Below the pieces are notes generated by a model. The model saw only the letters and a program-made list of their open reading frames with translations. It was not told the origin of the DNA and ran no database searches. Shown here piece by piece: positions 1 through 6,938 of a stretch of DNA of 23,867 bases (positions within the stretch are counted from its first letter, which is position 1; each line of letters begins with the position of its first letter). Origin of the DNA: CAZAOY01 sp964486925. Lineage in GTDB: Bacteria > Bacillota > Clostridia > Oscillospirales > Ruminococcaceae. The translations under genes and the position numbers were made by a program. The DNA lies in NCBI GenBank assembly GCA_964486925.1, contig CAZAOY010000040.1, positions 1 through 23,867 of the forward strand, given 5' to 3'.

Positions 1-9
1 CTAAAGGTT

Positions 10-36
10 TCGCCTGAAAGGCGAGGGTTTTAACCC
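10..36. other. Pair of small stem-loops at the left edge
   Basis: Two adjacent short inverted repeats are visible: a 6-bp stem (TCGCCT/AGGCGA, positions 10-15 and 19-24) with a GAA triloop, then a 5-bp stem (GGGTT/AACCC, 25-29 and 32-36). They may be the 3' end of an RNA or repeat element that begins outside the window. The minus strand is open through this stretch in one frame, so a coding edge cannot be excluded. No function is assigned. Confidence 0.3.
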
Positions 37-87
37 CAGTATACAGACAATAAACGTTAGCAGTATAGTATTCACTAAACCGATAGA

Positions 88-121
88 TAAAAGCGGATGC
101 CAACGAAGGTATCCGCTTTTA
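88..121. terminator. Bidirectional terminator-like hairpin upstream of pyk
   Basis: Arms at 88-98 and 111-121 are perfectly complementary over 11 bp with a 12-nt loop. The T-run is on the right arm and an A-run on the left, so it could end transcription from either side. It most likely isolates pyruvate kinase from whatever lies left of the window. Confidence 0.75.
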
Positions 122-194
122 CCTTAATAAACCAAAATAATCCTCTAAATTTCTATCTTGACTATTTCAATAATAAAATTTTACAAAATAATCC

Positions 195-223
195 TTGCAA
201 AAATTCAGTATAGATGTTATAAT
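195..223 (+). promoter_or_regulatory. Sigma-A promoter of pyk
   Basis: A TTGCAA -35 element (195-200) and a TATAAT -10 element (218-223) are separated by 17 bp. TG at 215-216 makes an extended -10. The leader to the pyk start is about 60 nt. A second, weaker -35 candidate (TTGACT, 158-163) lies upstream without a convincing -10. Confidence 0.75.
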
Positions 224-288
224 TGTAATAAGTATAACATAGGTGTGAATACTTTAATATAGCAAAAATTAATTATCTGGAGGACGTT

Positions 289-2034
289 ATGAGAAAAACC
301 AAAATTATCTGTACGCTAGGTCCCGCAACCGATAGCGATGATGTTATTAGACAGCTGATGTTATCAGGAATGAATGTTGCGAGGTTTAACTTTTCACATG
401 GTGACCATGAAGGACACAAGAAACGTTTTGATCAGGTGGTTAAATACCGAAACGAACTAAACCTACCAATTGCAACCCTTCTAGACACAAGAGGGCCTGA
501 GATTAGGATTAAAACCTTTAAGGATAACAAGGTTGAGCTTACAAAAGGTCACACCTTCACCCTAACCACCCGCGAGGTGGAGGGGGACGACACAATCGTT
601 ACCGTTAACTACCCAGACCTTCCATATGATATTGAAAACGGAAGTAGCATACTAATCGATGATGGTTTAATAGAGCTAAGGGTAAAGGAGATTTCAGGGG
701 GGGATATAATATGTGAAATCCTAAACTCTGGGGTTATCTCAAACAATAAGGGTGTTAATGTGCCAAATACAAAGCTATCCATGCCGTATGTAAGTCAAAA
801 GGACAAAGACGATATCATCTTCGGCGTTAAGACAGGGTTTGATTTTATAGCCGCTTCGTTTACCAGAACTGCCGACGACATCCTACAGATTAAACGTATC
901 CTAAAGGATAACGGCGGTGTACACCTTAATATTATCGCTAAGATTGAGAATAAAGAGGGTGTGGAGAACATCGACGATATTCTACGTGTAGCGGACGGTG
1001 TTATGGTAGCACGGGGTGACATGGGGGTTGAGATCCCGCTTGAGGAGGTACCGCTCTACCAGAAGATGATAATCAAAAAGGCATATGCAAGCGGTAAGCA
1101 GGTTATAACCGCTACCCAGATGCTTGATTCAATGATGAAGAATCCACGTCCAACACGTGCAGAGGCGAATGACGTAGCGAATGCGATATACGACGGAACT
1201 AGCGCTATTATGCTGTCAGGCGAAACTGCGGCGGGGCTGTATCCAATCGAATCCCTTAAAACTATGGTGCGTATCGCTGAAAAGGCGGAGGGGGATATCG
1301 ACTATGCTAAGCGGTTTAGATCGCTTGATATAACCCACCTAACCTATATCAGTGACGCAATCTCCCATGCAACCTGTTCAACTGCGCAGGATCTGGATGC
1401 GGGTGCAATTATCACAATCTCAAGCTCGGGTAGAACCGCTAGGATGATCTCACGTTACCGTCCAAGCAGTCCGATAATCAGCTGTACAACCTCTACCCAC
1501 ACCTGCCGTCAGCTTAACATGTCATGGGGAGTTTTCCCTGTTATGATGGAGGAGAAGAAGTCTACCGATGAACTTTTTGACGATTCGGTAACTGTAGCAG
1601 AGTCTACAGGGATCGTATCTAAGGGGGATCTTGTGGTTATTACTGCGGGAGTACCGCTTGGAGTATCGGGTACTACAAACATGATGAAGGTGCATGTAGT
1701 AGGGGATATCCTTGCAACAGGTAAGGGGGTAAATAACCTTTCGGTTACCGCTAACGTATGTGTTGCCCACACCGAGGAGGAAGCGTTAAATAACTTTAAC
1801 GATGGCGACATCCTGGTTATCACCCAAACCACCAACGCACTTATGCCGATTCTACAAAAGGCTAGAGGTATTATAACCGAACGTCAAGGAGAGCAAACCC
1901 ATGCAGAGGTGGCTGGACTGGCACTAAACATCCCTGTTATAATCGGTTGCGAAAGCGCTACACAGCTACTAAAATCTGGATCGGTTATCACAATGGATGC
2001 CGCTAAGGGTATGATTAGCGCGGCTTGTCATTAG
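289..2034 (+). CDS. pyk: Pyruvate kinase with C-terminal PEP-utilizer-like mobile domain
   Basis: Converts phosphoenolpyruvate and ADP to pyruvate and ATP in the cytoplasm, the last step of glycolysis. The 581-residue protein starts with the typical KIICTLGPA segment. The substrate-binding ARFNFSHG is at about 31-38, the catalytic lysine is K218 in IIAKIENKEG, the MARGDMGVE-like segment is near 239-248, and TRAEANDVA is at 289-297. The core ends near residue 473. Residues 475-581 form the extra domain related to the phosphohistidine domain of PEP-utilizing enzymes, as in Bacillus-type kinases, and keep a Thr-His pair (537-538). The ATG at 289 follows GGAGG at 279-283. The gene is probably monocistronic: it has its own promoter and a structured region behind it. 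This is a confident call from unbroken family motifs. Confidence 0.97.
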   Translation: MRKTKIICTLGPATDSDDVIRQLMLSGMNVARFNFSHGDHEGHKKRFDQVVKYRNELNLPIATLLDTRGPEIRIKTFKDNKVELTKGHTFTLTTREVEGDDTIVTVNYPDLPYDIENGSSILIDDGLIELRVKEISGGDIICEILNSGVISNNKGVNVPNTKLSMPYVSQKDKDDIIFGVKTGFDFIAASFTRTADDILQIKRILKDNGGVHLNIIAKIENKEGVENIDDILRVADGVMVARGDMGVEIPLEEVPLYQKMIIKKAYASGKQVITATQMLDSMMKNPRPTRAEANDVANAIYDGTSAIMLSGETAAGLYPIESLKTMVRIAEKAEGDIDYAKRFRSLDITHLTYISDAISHATCSTAQDLDAGAIITISSSGRTARMISRYRPSSPIISCTTSTHTCRQLNMSWGVFPVMMEEKKSTDELFDDSVTVAESTGIVSKGDLVVITAGVPLGVSGTTNMMKVHVVGDILATGKGVNNLSVTANVCVAHTEEEALNNFNDGDILVITQTTNALMPILQKARGIITERQGEQTHAEVAGLALNIPVIIGCESATQLLKSGSVITMDAAKGMISAACH

Positions 2035-2049
2035 TAGTTAGTTTACTGT

Positions 2050-2120
2050 AACGTATGTTTATGTAGTAGTATTAGTTTTGTATATAGGAACCGCATTAAT
2101 GCGTTCCATACATACGTTTT
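2050..2120 (+). terminator. Nested stem structure after pyk, possible terminator
   Basis: Outer arms AACGTATGT (2050-2058) and ACATACGTT (2110-2118) are perfectly complementary over 9 bp. They enclose an inner hairpin at 2088-2107 with one bulged base. Four T residues end the structure. It resembles a terminator with an unusually long interior and is the only candidate between pyk and the convergent yunB. Confidence 0.4.
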
Positions 2121-2192
2121 ACGAGCTACCTCTGATAACAACTAACCACCGACAACTCTACACTAACCCAGTATCCCCATGTTCCACTAATG

Positions 2193-2825
2193 CTAGCCAC
2201 TAAATGGTACTGTGCCGATAATGTGTTTTTGTGCTAGCAGAAATTCGTTGTTTACCTGAATGGTCTGCTTGTGACTGCCTACCGATATATCGGAGGTGCA
2301 GTATACCTTTAGGACAAGGGATATCTTTGTCTGGTTAATACCCGCATCCTCAAAGACACTCTCCACATTACAGTCGATACTGGTAAAAGGATTTATGTAA
2401 AGGTTACAAAACATCTTGCTACCCATTAGAAAATCGTACCCTAGCAGGGTGGAGAGAGCAATGCGGAATTTTGTAGTTTCTCCCATGTTAAATGAGCCGA
2501 TAAGCGCTTTTGTTACATCGTTCTTCATCTGGGTTATAAGTAGGGTATTAGTGCCGATAGAGGATATCTTTTGGTTAGTGTCGTCTTGATAGGTTATGGT
2601 TAGGATGTCGTTAAGCTGTGCCGCGTTGTTTGTGAGCACGGTGTTAACGGTATCGTTTACCATCTTTTGAATATAGAGATTGCCCTGTGTAACTGCCGCT
2701 GAATGTATTACCGGGGTAATATTTGTGTAGAGCATTATTAAAGACACCGCAATTAGAAGCGATAACACCAAAAAGGGAAGGTTACTCTTCTTCTTTATAG
2801 TCTTTTGATAGTTTCGGTTTAACAT
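2193..2825 (-). CDS. yunB: YunB-like sporulation protein
   Basis: A 210-residue protein with a basic N-terminus followed by one hydrophobic segment at about 18-38, then an extracytoplasmic domain. The C-terminal half matches the YunB pattern: a glycine-rich stretch (LLGYDFLMGS), then an INPFTS...VESVFEDAGINQTK segment, a beta-rich region, and an ending like IGTVPFSG, which parallels the IVGDVPDTY-type ends of the family. YunB belongs to the mother-cell sporulation programme in Bacillus, and its biochemical role is not settled. The ATG follows a GGGGTG-type ribosome binding site about 10 nt upstream. The gene is divergent from pyrB across 118 bp. I see no convincing sigma-E or sigma-K promoter by eye. 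Its presence suggests a spore former. The sequence is more diverged than the housekeeping genes, so the family call is good but not certain. Confidence 0.8.
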   Translation of the reverse strand: MLNRNYQKTIKKKSNLPFLVLSLLIAVSLIMLYTNITPVIHSAAVTQGNLYIQKMVNDTVNTVLTNNAAQLNDILTITYQDDTNQKISSIGTNTLLITQMKNDVTKALIGSFNMGETTKFRIALSTLLGYDFLMGSKMFCNLYINPFTSIDCNVESVFEDAGINQTKISLVLKVYCTSDISVGSHKQTIQVNNEFLLAQKHIIGTVPFSG

Positions 2826-2943
2826 AAATAAAACACCCCTTTGAATCTTAGCAATTTGACGAGTACAAGCTTACCAGAAAAGGTCAAATAGCCACAACAA
2901 TTAACTTTTGCCAGATAGATGAAATCTAGAAAGGAAGCAGTAG

Positions 2944-4014
2944 ATGAGCGACCAAGAGCACCTAATAGACCTAAACGACCTGTCAATCCACCGATGGAAT
3001 GATATAATCGAATTAGCAGAGAATATCTATAAACAACCCCACACCTACCAAGGCGCTTGCCGCAATAAAATTCTGGCAACGCTCTTTTATGAGCCATCAA
3101 CCCGTACCCAGATGTCCTTTCAAGCGGCGATGATAAAGCTAGGTGGCAGTATAATTGGTTTTGATAATCCGCAGAATACCTCGGTATCCAAAGGTGAAAA
3201 CCTAACCGATACCATCCGTATCGTAAGTGGATATGCCGATATTATGGTAATGCGTCACCCAAGCGAGGGGGCGGCAAAGGCGGCGGCAATCTACTCCGAC
3301 TGCCCTGTGGTAAACGCTGGGGACGGCGGTCACCTTCACCCAACCCAAACCCTAACCGACCTAGTCACCCTAAAGCTAGAGCTAGGACGTCTTGATAACC
3401 TTACTATCGGGTTATGCGGTGACCTTAAAAACGGGCGTACTGTACACTCATTAGTAAAGGCACTTTGTTTATATAAAAACAATAGATTTGTGTTAATTTC
3501 GACAAAGGAGCTATCTTTACCTACATATATTAAGGATATGCTAGATGCTAACAATTGTGAATACCAAGAGTGCGAAAGATTAGAGAAGGCGGTCTCCTCA
3601 CTTGATGTGTTATATATGACACGTATCCAGAAGGAACGGTTCTCCTCCGAGGAGGAATACAACGCACAGAAGGATGTCTATGTGCTAGATACAAAAAAGC
3701 TTTCTCTATCAAAAAAGGATCTAAAGGTAATGCACCCTCTACCAAGGGTGGACGAGATTACCATGGAGGTAGACCACGATCCACGAGCTATCTACTTTAA
3801 GCAGGCAAACTACGGTGTATTTGCACGTATGGCGCTAATACTCTATCTGCTTAATAACAAAAAAAGCTACGAGCTAATAAAAGGTAGCGAATCAAGCTAC
3901 CCATGTACCAATAAAAACTGCATTACAAATTCAGAGGGTTATCTCAAAAAGTACAGTATTACCAGTGGTGACATTAGCATTTGTGAGTACTGTGATGAGA
4001 GAAAATTAATATAA
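2944..4014 (+). CDS. pyrB: Aspartate carbamoyltransferase with fused PyrI-like zinc module
   Basis: Condenses carbamoyl phosphate with aspartate to N-carbamoylaspartate, the first committed step of pyrimidine synthesis. The catalytic chain occupies residues 1 to about 310. STRT for carbamoyl phosphate is at 52-55, SKGE at 82-85, HPTQT at 132-136, an NGRTVHSL stretch at 163-170, and HPLPRVDEI for aspartate at 264-272. The last 40 or so residues are additional and contain four cysteines: C321-x4-C326-x20-C347-x2-C350. This resembles the zinc-binding end of the regulatory subunit PyrI, which in E. coli has C-x4-C-x23-C-x2-C. The allosteric nucleotide-binding half of PyrI is absent. The ATG follows AAAGGAAG at about 2929-2936. 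The gene is probably the first of an operon with the aldo/keto reductase 12 bp downstream. Confidence 0.95.
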   Translation: MSDQEHLIDLNDLSIHRWNDIIELAENIYKQPHTYQGACRNKILATLFYEPSTRTQMSFQAAMIKLGGSIIGFDNPQNTSVSKGENLTDTIRIVSGYADIMVMRHPSEGAAKAAAIYSDCPVVNAGDGGHLHPTQTLTDLVTLKLELGRLDNLTIGLCGDLKNGRTVHSLVKALCLYKNNRFVLISTKELSLPTYIKDMLDANNCEYQECERLEKAVSSLDVLYMTRIQKERFSSEEEYNAQKDVYVLDTKKLSLSKKDLKVMHPLPRVDEITMEVDHDPRAIYFKQANYGVFARMALILYLLNNKKSYELIKGSESSYPCTNKNCITNSEGYLKKYSITSGDISICEYCDERKLI

Positions 4015-4026
4015 AAGGAGAATTAT

Positions 4027-5133
4027 ATGATCTACAAAGAGTATGGCAAGACAGGAATTAAGGTTTCAGCTATCGGGTTTGGCGGTATGCGTTTTACCGA
4101 GCAGGACTACAAAAACGGTAACTTTGACAACGGTGCCGAATTAGTTAAGGCGGCATTCGACATGGGTATCAATTATTTTGACACCGCTCCCGACTACTGC
4201 GCAGGTAACAGCGAAAAGATCTTTGGCGAAGCGTTTAAAACCATGAAACGATCTGACTTTTATGTGTCCACTAAATGCGGGCTATGGAACGCTACCGATG
4301 CGGATAGCTGTCGAAGGATGGTAGAACAGTCACTTAAAAACATGAATGTCGATTCAATCGATATATATAATATGTGGTGTATCCTAAACTTAGACCAGTA
4401 CCACCAGTTCCTAAAGCCAAACGGTATCCTTGAAGGCGCACGTAAAGCACAGGAGGAGGGTCTGATTAAACACATCTCCTTCACCACCCATATGAGCGGG
4501 GAGGATATCGCTAAGGTTGCGGCTGACGGACTGTACCAAGGGGTAACGCTAGGGTACAATGCTGTAAACTTTGCCTACCGTATGGCGGGGGTTAAGGCTT
4601 GCCACGACGCTAACATGGCGGTAGTTACCATGAATCCGCTAGGGGGCGGGATTATCCCAACCCATCCTGACTATTTCTCATTTATAAAGGACGAAGCGGA
4701 CGAAACTATCTCTATATCTGCGCTTAAGTTCCTAATAGGTCAAGAGGCGATTACCGTAGCACTACCAGGAATCTCCTCGTTAGCCGAGCTAAAGGAGAAC
4801 ATTAAAGCGGTTGAAAACGTTCGCACCTACACCGCCCAGATGATCGATAAGATGTCTGAAAACCTAAAACAGGAGTTAAATTCTCTATGTACGGGTTGTA
4901 GCTACTGTGATGAATGTCCTGTAGATATCGATATACCAAAGCTAATCGACAGCTACAACAGCTATATCCTAAACAAGGGTGACGTAAAGGCTGTTAAGGA
5001 TAGGCTAAGCTACCACTGGGGGGTTGACGGCTCTACCGCTAAAAACTGCATTAAATGCGGAAAATGCGAAAAGCTTTGTACACAAAAGCTTCCAATAATT
5101 GAGCGTTTAGGCGAAATTGCTAAGATGTATTAA
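4027..5133 (+). CDS. Aldo/keto reductase with C-terminal ferredoxin-type Fe-S domain
   Basis: A 368-residue protein. Residues 1 to about 275 form an aldo/keto reductase TIM barrel: GFGGMRF near 17-23, D52 in YFDTAPDY, Y57, and K83 in STKCG. Residues 285-355 carry two cysteine clusters, 288/291/294/297 followed by Pro, and 341/344/347/351, fitting two 4Fe-4S clusters. The catalytic His of classical family members would lie after strand 4; here the segment reads YNMWCIL, so that His appears to be missing. Such Fe-S-bearing members are common in anaerobes, and their substrates are mostly unknown. The start follows AAAGGAGAA only 12 bp after pyrB, so the two are likely co-transcribed. A strong terminator follows. 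An oxidoreductase role is sure; the substrate is not. Confidence 0.9.
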   Translation: MIYKEYGKTGIKVSAIGFGGMRFTEQDYKNGNFDNGAELVKAAFDMGINYFDTAPDYCAGNSEKIFGEAFKTMKRSDFYVSTKCGLWNATDADSCRRMVEQSLKNMNVDSIDIYNMWCILNLDQYHQFLKPNGILEGARKAQEEGLIKHISFTTHMSGEDIAKVAADGLYQGVTLGYNAVNFAYRMAGVKACHDANMAVVTMNPLGGGIIPTHPDYFSFIKDEADETISISALKFLIGQEAITVALPGISSLAELKENIKAVENVRTYTAQMIDKMSENLKQELNSLCTGCSYCDECPVDIDIPKLIDSYNSYILNKGDVKAVKDRLSYHWGVDGSTAKNCIKCGKCEKLCTQKLPIIERLGEIAKMY

Positions 5134-5151
5134 CGTAATTACCTTTAATTT

Positions 5152-5191
5152 AAGACGCACGGATCTAATTTTTGGATCTGTGCGTCTTTTT
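5152..5191 (+). terminator. Rho-independent terminator of the pyrB-reductase operon
   Basis: A 14-bp stem (5152-5165 with 5175-5188, containing one G-U pair) and a 9-nt loop are followed by a run of T to 5191. It lies 18 bp after the reductase stop codon and just before the next promoter. Confidence 0.92.
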
Positions 5192-5194
5192 ATG

Positions 5195-5223
5195 TTGACT
5201 TTAGGGTTTTGATATGGTATAAT
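5195..5223 (+). promoter_or_regulatory. Sigma-A promoter of the LytTR regulator
   Basis: TTGACT (5195-5200) and TATAAT (5218-5223) are 17 bp apart, with TG at 5215-5216 giving an extended -10. This is close to consensus and implies substantial basal expression. The untranslated leader is about 90 nt. Confidence 0.8.
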
Positions 5224-5321
5224 AGTAGATATTTTAGAATATTTTGGAAGTTTATTAGGTTTATATTACTTACTTTTAGCGGTATAGGTTTTAGATATAG
5301 ATATGAATGGTTGTGATTTAT

Positions 5322-6038
5322 ATGTATCGTGTAGCAATATGTGAGGATGAGCTTTTGTTCTCAAGAGAGGAGCAAAAGCTTTGCAGGGATATACTGGAAA
5401 GGCTTAACGTTAAATATAGTATAAGCGTGTTCTCTAGCGGGGAGAAGCTTTTAAACGCAGTATCCGAGGGGCATGAGAAGTATGATCTAATCCTTATGGA
5501 TATCCTAATGGATGGTATAGATGGTATGACGGTAGCCAAAAGGATACGCAGGGATGATAGCGAGGTTACGATAATCTTTATCACCTCAAGCCGTGACTAT
5601 GCATTGGAAGGCTACGACGTAAATGCGCTTAATTACCTTATTAAACCTGTTGACAGCGTCGTATTAGAGCGACTAATTAGGTCGGACTACAACAAGAGAT
5701 TTTGCAAAGAAGCTATCCTACTTGACCTATTTCAGACTAAGGGCAAGGTGCTGGTGGGGGTGGACGAGATAGTATATCTGGAAAACTCCAATAGAAGGGT
5801 ATTTGTAACGTTAACCACAGGTATGGCATACTACAACGGAAAGCTTTCAGACCTTCTGGAGATCCTTCCAAAGGATAGATTTGTACGATGTCACCAAGCA
5901 TTTGCTGTTAACGTTCAAAAGATAAGGGAGCTTAAAAAGCGAGAGATAGTTGCGGTGGGCAAAATCATAATACCGGTTAGCCGAACCTTTGCTAAGGAGG
6001 TTTGGTGGGCGTTTATTCGACAAAATACAATACAATAA
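5322..6038 (+). CDS. LytTR-family response regulator
   Basis: A two-component response regulator of the AgrA/LytR kind, 238 residues. The receiver domain covers about 1-120: acidic pocket E8-D9, phospho-acceptor D60 in LILMD, S89-S90, and K108 in LIKPV. The DNA-binding LytTR domain covers about 135-238, with the typical ITY-like YLENSNRRVFV, then the FVRCHQAFAVNV segment and a closing IPVSRTF. An in-frame ATG at 5307 would add five residues, but starting at 5322 gives the standard MYRVAICEDE receiver end. Neither start has a strong ribosome binding site. No sensor kinase gene is adjacent, so the regulator is an orphan here. The two small cystatin-like genes directly downstream are its most obvious targets. 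Confidence 0.93.
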   Translation: MYRVAICEDELLFSREEQKLCRDILERLNVKYSISVFSSGEKLLNAVSEGHEKYDLILMDILMDGIDGMTVAKRIRRDDSEVTIIFITSSRDYALEGYDVNALNYLIKPVDSVVLERLIRSDYNKRFCKEAILLDLFQTKGKVLVGVDEIVYLENSNRRVFVTLTTGMAYYNGKLSDLLEILPKDRFVRCHQAFAVNVQKIRELKKREIVAVGKIIIPVSRTFAKEVWWAFIRQNTIQ

Positions 6039-6098
6039 ACTACATTACTTTTTATAGATAAAACATTGCAGCCTATTGGAGTTTCTGACTCATGTCGT

Positions 6099-6162
6099 AC
6101 AGTTGCAAGTTTTGTCATTTTTTATACCAGTTTTGTATTTTCACTTGCATATTTTAGTTAAT
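6099..6162 (+). promoter_or_regulatory. Possible LytTR-box repeats before the first cystatin-like gene
   Basis: Three GTT-centred motifs resembling LytTR boxes are visible: ACAGTTGCA at 6099, CCAGTTTTG at 6127 and TTAGTTAAT at 6154. They are spaced 28 and 27 bp apart; well-known AgrA-type sites are spaced about 21 bp. The first two lie just upstream of the -35 element, where an activator would bind. This is suggestive only, because the sequence is AT-rich. Confidence 0.3.
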
Positions 6163-6174
6163 TTGTGGTATTAT
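6145..6174 (+). promoter_or_regulatory. Promoter of the cystatin-like gene pair
   Basis: TTGCAT (6145-6150) and TATTAT (6169-6174) are separated by 18 bp, with TG at 6166-6167 giving an extended -10. The -35 element is imperfect, as expected for a promoter that needs an activator. Confidence 0.6.
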
Positions 6175-6218
6175 GAATATGCCGAATACGGACAATATTT
6201 ATGATTGGAGTGAATGTT

Positions 6219-6506
6219 ATGGTAGGAGCTTGGGAAGTAATCGAGAATATACCTGCATGTAGTCTGCCTGAACAGGTGGCAACCGGATTTAGTGAGGTAA
6301 CCGCAAACATGCTTGGAGCAAAGTATGTTCCAGTGCTATACTGCGCTACCCAGATTGTTGCCGGAATTAACCACATGATAATCTGTGAACAGACCTTGGC
6401 AACCCATCCAGAGAAGAAGCATATTGTAAAGATGGTTTTAAATCAAGCACCTGGTGAGGATCTAGTAGGGAAGTTCTCTATAGTAAGCATTAGCCAGATA
6501 GTTTAA
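6219..6506 (+). CDS. Small cystatin/stefin-like protein, copy 1
   Basis: A 95-residue protein with no signal peptide or membrane segment. Features match the three papain-contacting points of animal cystatins. There is a glycine near the N-terminus (G3 in MVGAW), a QIVAG loop at 45-49 followed by N51 as in stefin QVVAGTN, and an APGED segment at 77-81 where stefins have the LPG second loop. Predicted strands flank the QIVAG loop, and residues 15-33 would be the helix. The ATG at 6219 is chosen over the one at 6201 because GGAGTG (6206-6211) sits at proper spacing and the same arrangement occurs in the next gene. Cysteines 14, 42 and 56 are shared with copy 2. The likely role is a cysteine-protease inhibitor or another cystatin-fold binding protein. 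The family resemblance is seen by eye; inhibition is inference. Confidence 0.8.
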   Translation: MVGAWEVIENIPACSLPEQVATGFSEVTANMLGAKYVPVLYCATQIVAGINHMIICEQTLATHPEKKHIVKMVLNQAPGEDLVGKFSIVSISQIV

Positions 6507-6513
6507 ATCTAAG

Positions 6514-6550
6514 CCGCACCTTTAGGGTGGCGACATGAGGCATTGCCTCA
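6514..6550 (+). promoter_or_regulatory. Two hairpins between the cystatin-like genes
   Basis: A GC-rich bulged stem (about 6514-6532) is followed by a 7-bp perfect stem, TGAGGCA/TGCCTCA (6536-6542 and 6544-6550). No T-run follows, so read-through into copy 2 is expected. They may stabilise or process the shared transcript, or partly attenuate it. Confidence 0.4.
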
Positions 6551-6581
6551 CATTAATATAAAAATAGATTGGAGTGATTTT

Positions 6582-6857
6582 ATGCACGGAGCATGGGAGA
6601 TACTAGAAGATATACCTACCTGTAACCTACCGCAAGAGGTTGCGACAGGGTTTCAACAGGTAACAGAGAATCTACTAGGTGGTACATATGATCCGCTTTT
6701 ATACTGCGCTAAACAGATAGTAGCAGGTGTCAACCACATGATTATCTGCAAGCAAACGCTAACCACATACCCAGCAAAGGTTGACCTAGTTAAGTTTGTT
6801 ATCCATCAGTCGTTACAGGGTGAGTTTAACATCCTAAGCATTGAAAGCATTATGTAG
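6582..6857 (+). CDS. Small cystatin/stefin-like protein, copy 2
   Basis: A 91-residue paralogue of the preceding gene. About 48 of the first 76 aligned residues are identical by my hand count. It keeps the N-terminal MHGAW with G3, the QIVAG loop at 45-49 with N51-H52, and cysteines 14, 42 and 56. The second-loop Pro is lost: copy 1 has APGED, while this one has SLQGE and is four residues shorter. The start at 6582 follows GGAGTGA (6571-6577), the same ribosome binding site as in copy 1. A TTG at 6543 would extend it by 13 residues with no homology to copy 1, so that start is rejected. The tandem arrangement 75 bp apart and the shared translation signals point to a recent local duplication with divergence at the C-terminal end. 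Confidence 0.8.
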   Translation: MHGAWEILEDIPTCNLPQEVATGFQQVTENLLGGTYDPLLYCAKQIVAGVNHMIICKQTLTTYPAKVDLVKFVIHQSLQGEFNILSIESIM

Positions 6858-6884
6858 CGGATAAATATTGCCCCAGAATTGATA

Positions 6885-6932
6885 TTGACAGGTATGTCAC
6901 TTGGTTTTATAACCTTGTGACATACCTGTCAA
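6885..6932. terminator. Long perfect stem-loop between convergent genes
   Basis: Arms of 16 bp (6885-6900 and 6917-6932) match perfectly around a 16-nt loop that can itself fold over 4 bp. It separates cystatin copy 2 from the convergent tmcAL gene and could serve both strands. Neither side has a clean T-run, so it may act as a 3' stabiliser as much as a terminator. Confidence 0.65.
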
Positions 6933-6938
6933 ATTACT

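Noticed and set aside
1..60. Partial coding sequence on the minus strand at the left edge
   Set aside because: One frame is open but too short to recognise, and the sequence is dominated by small hairpins; listed only as stem-loops.
6515..6581. TTG-start extension of cystatin-like copy 2 (from 6543)
   Set aside because: The added residues have no match in copy 1, the stretch contains a hairpin, and GGAGTGA properly precedes the ATG at 6582.
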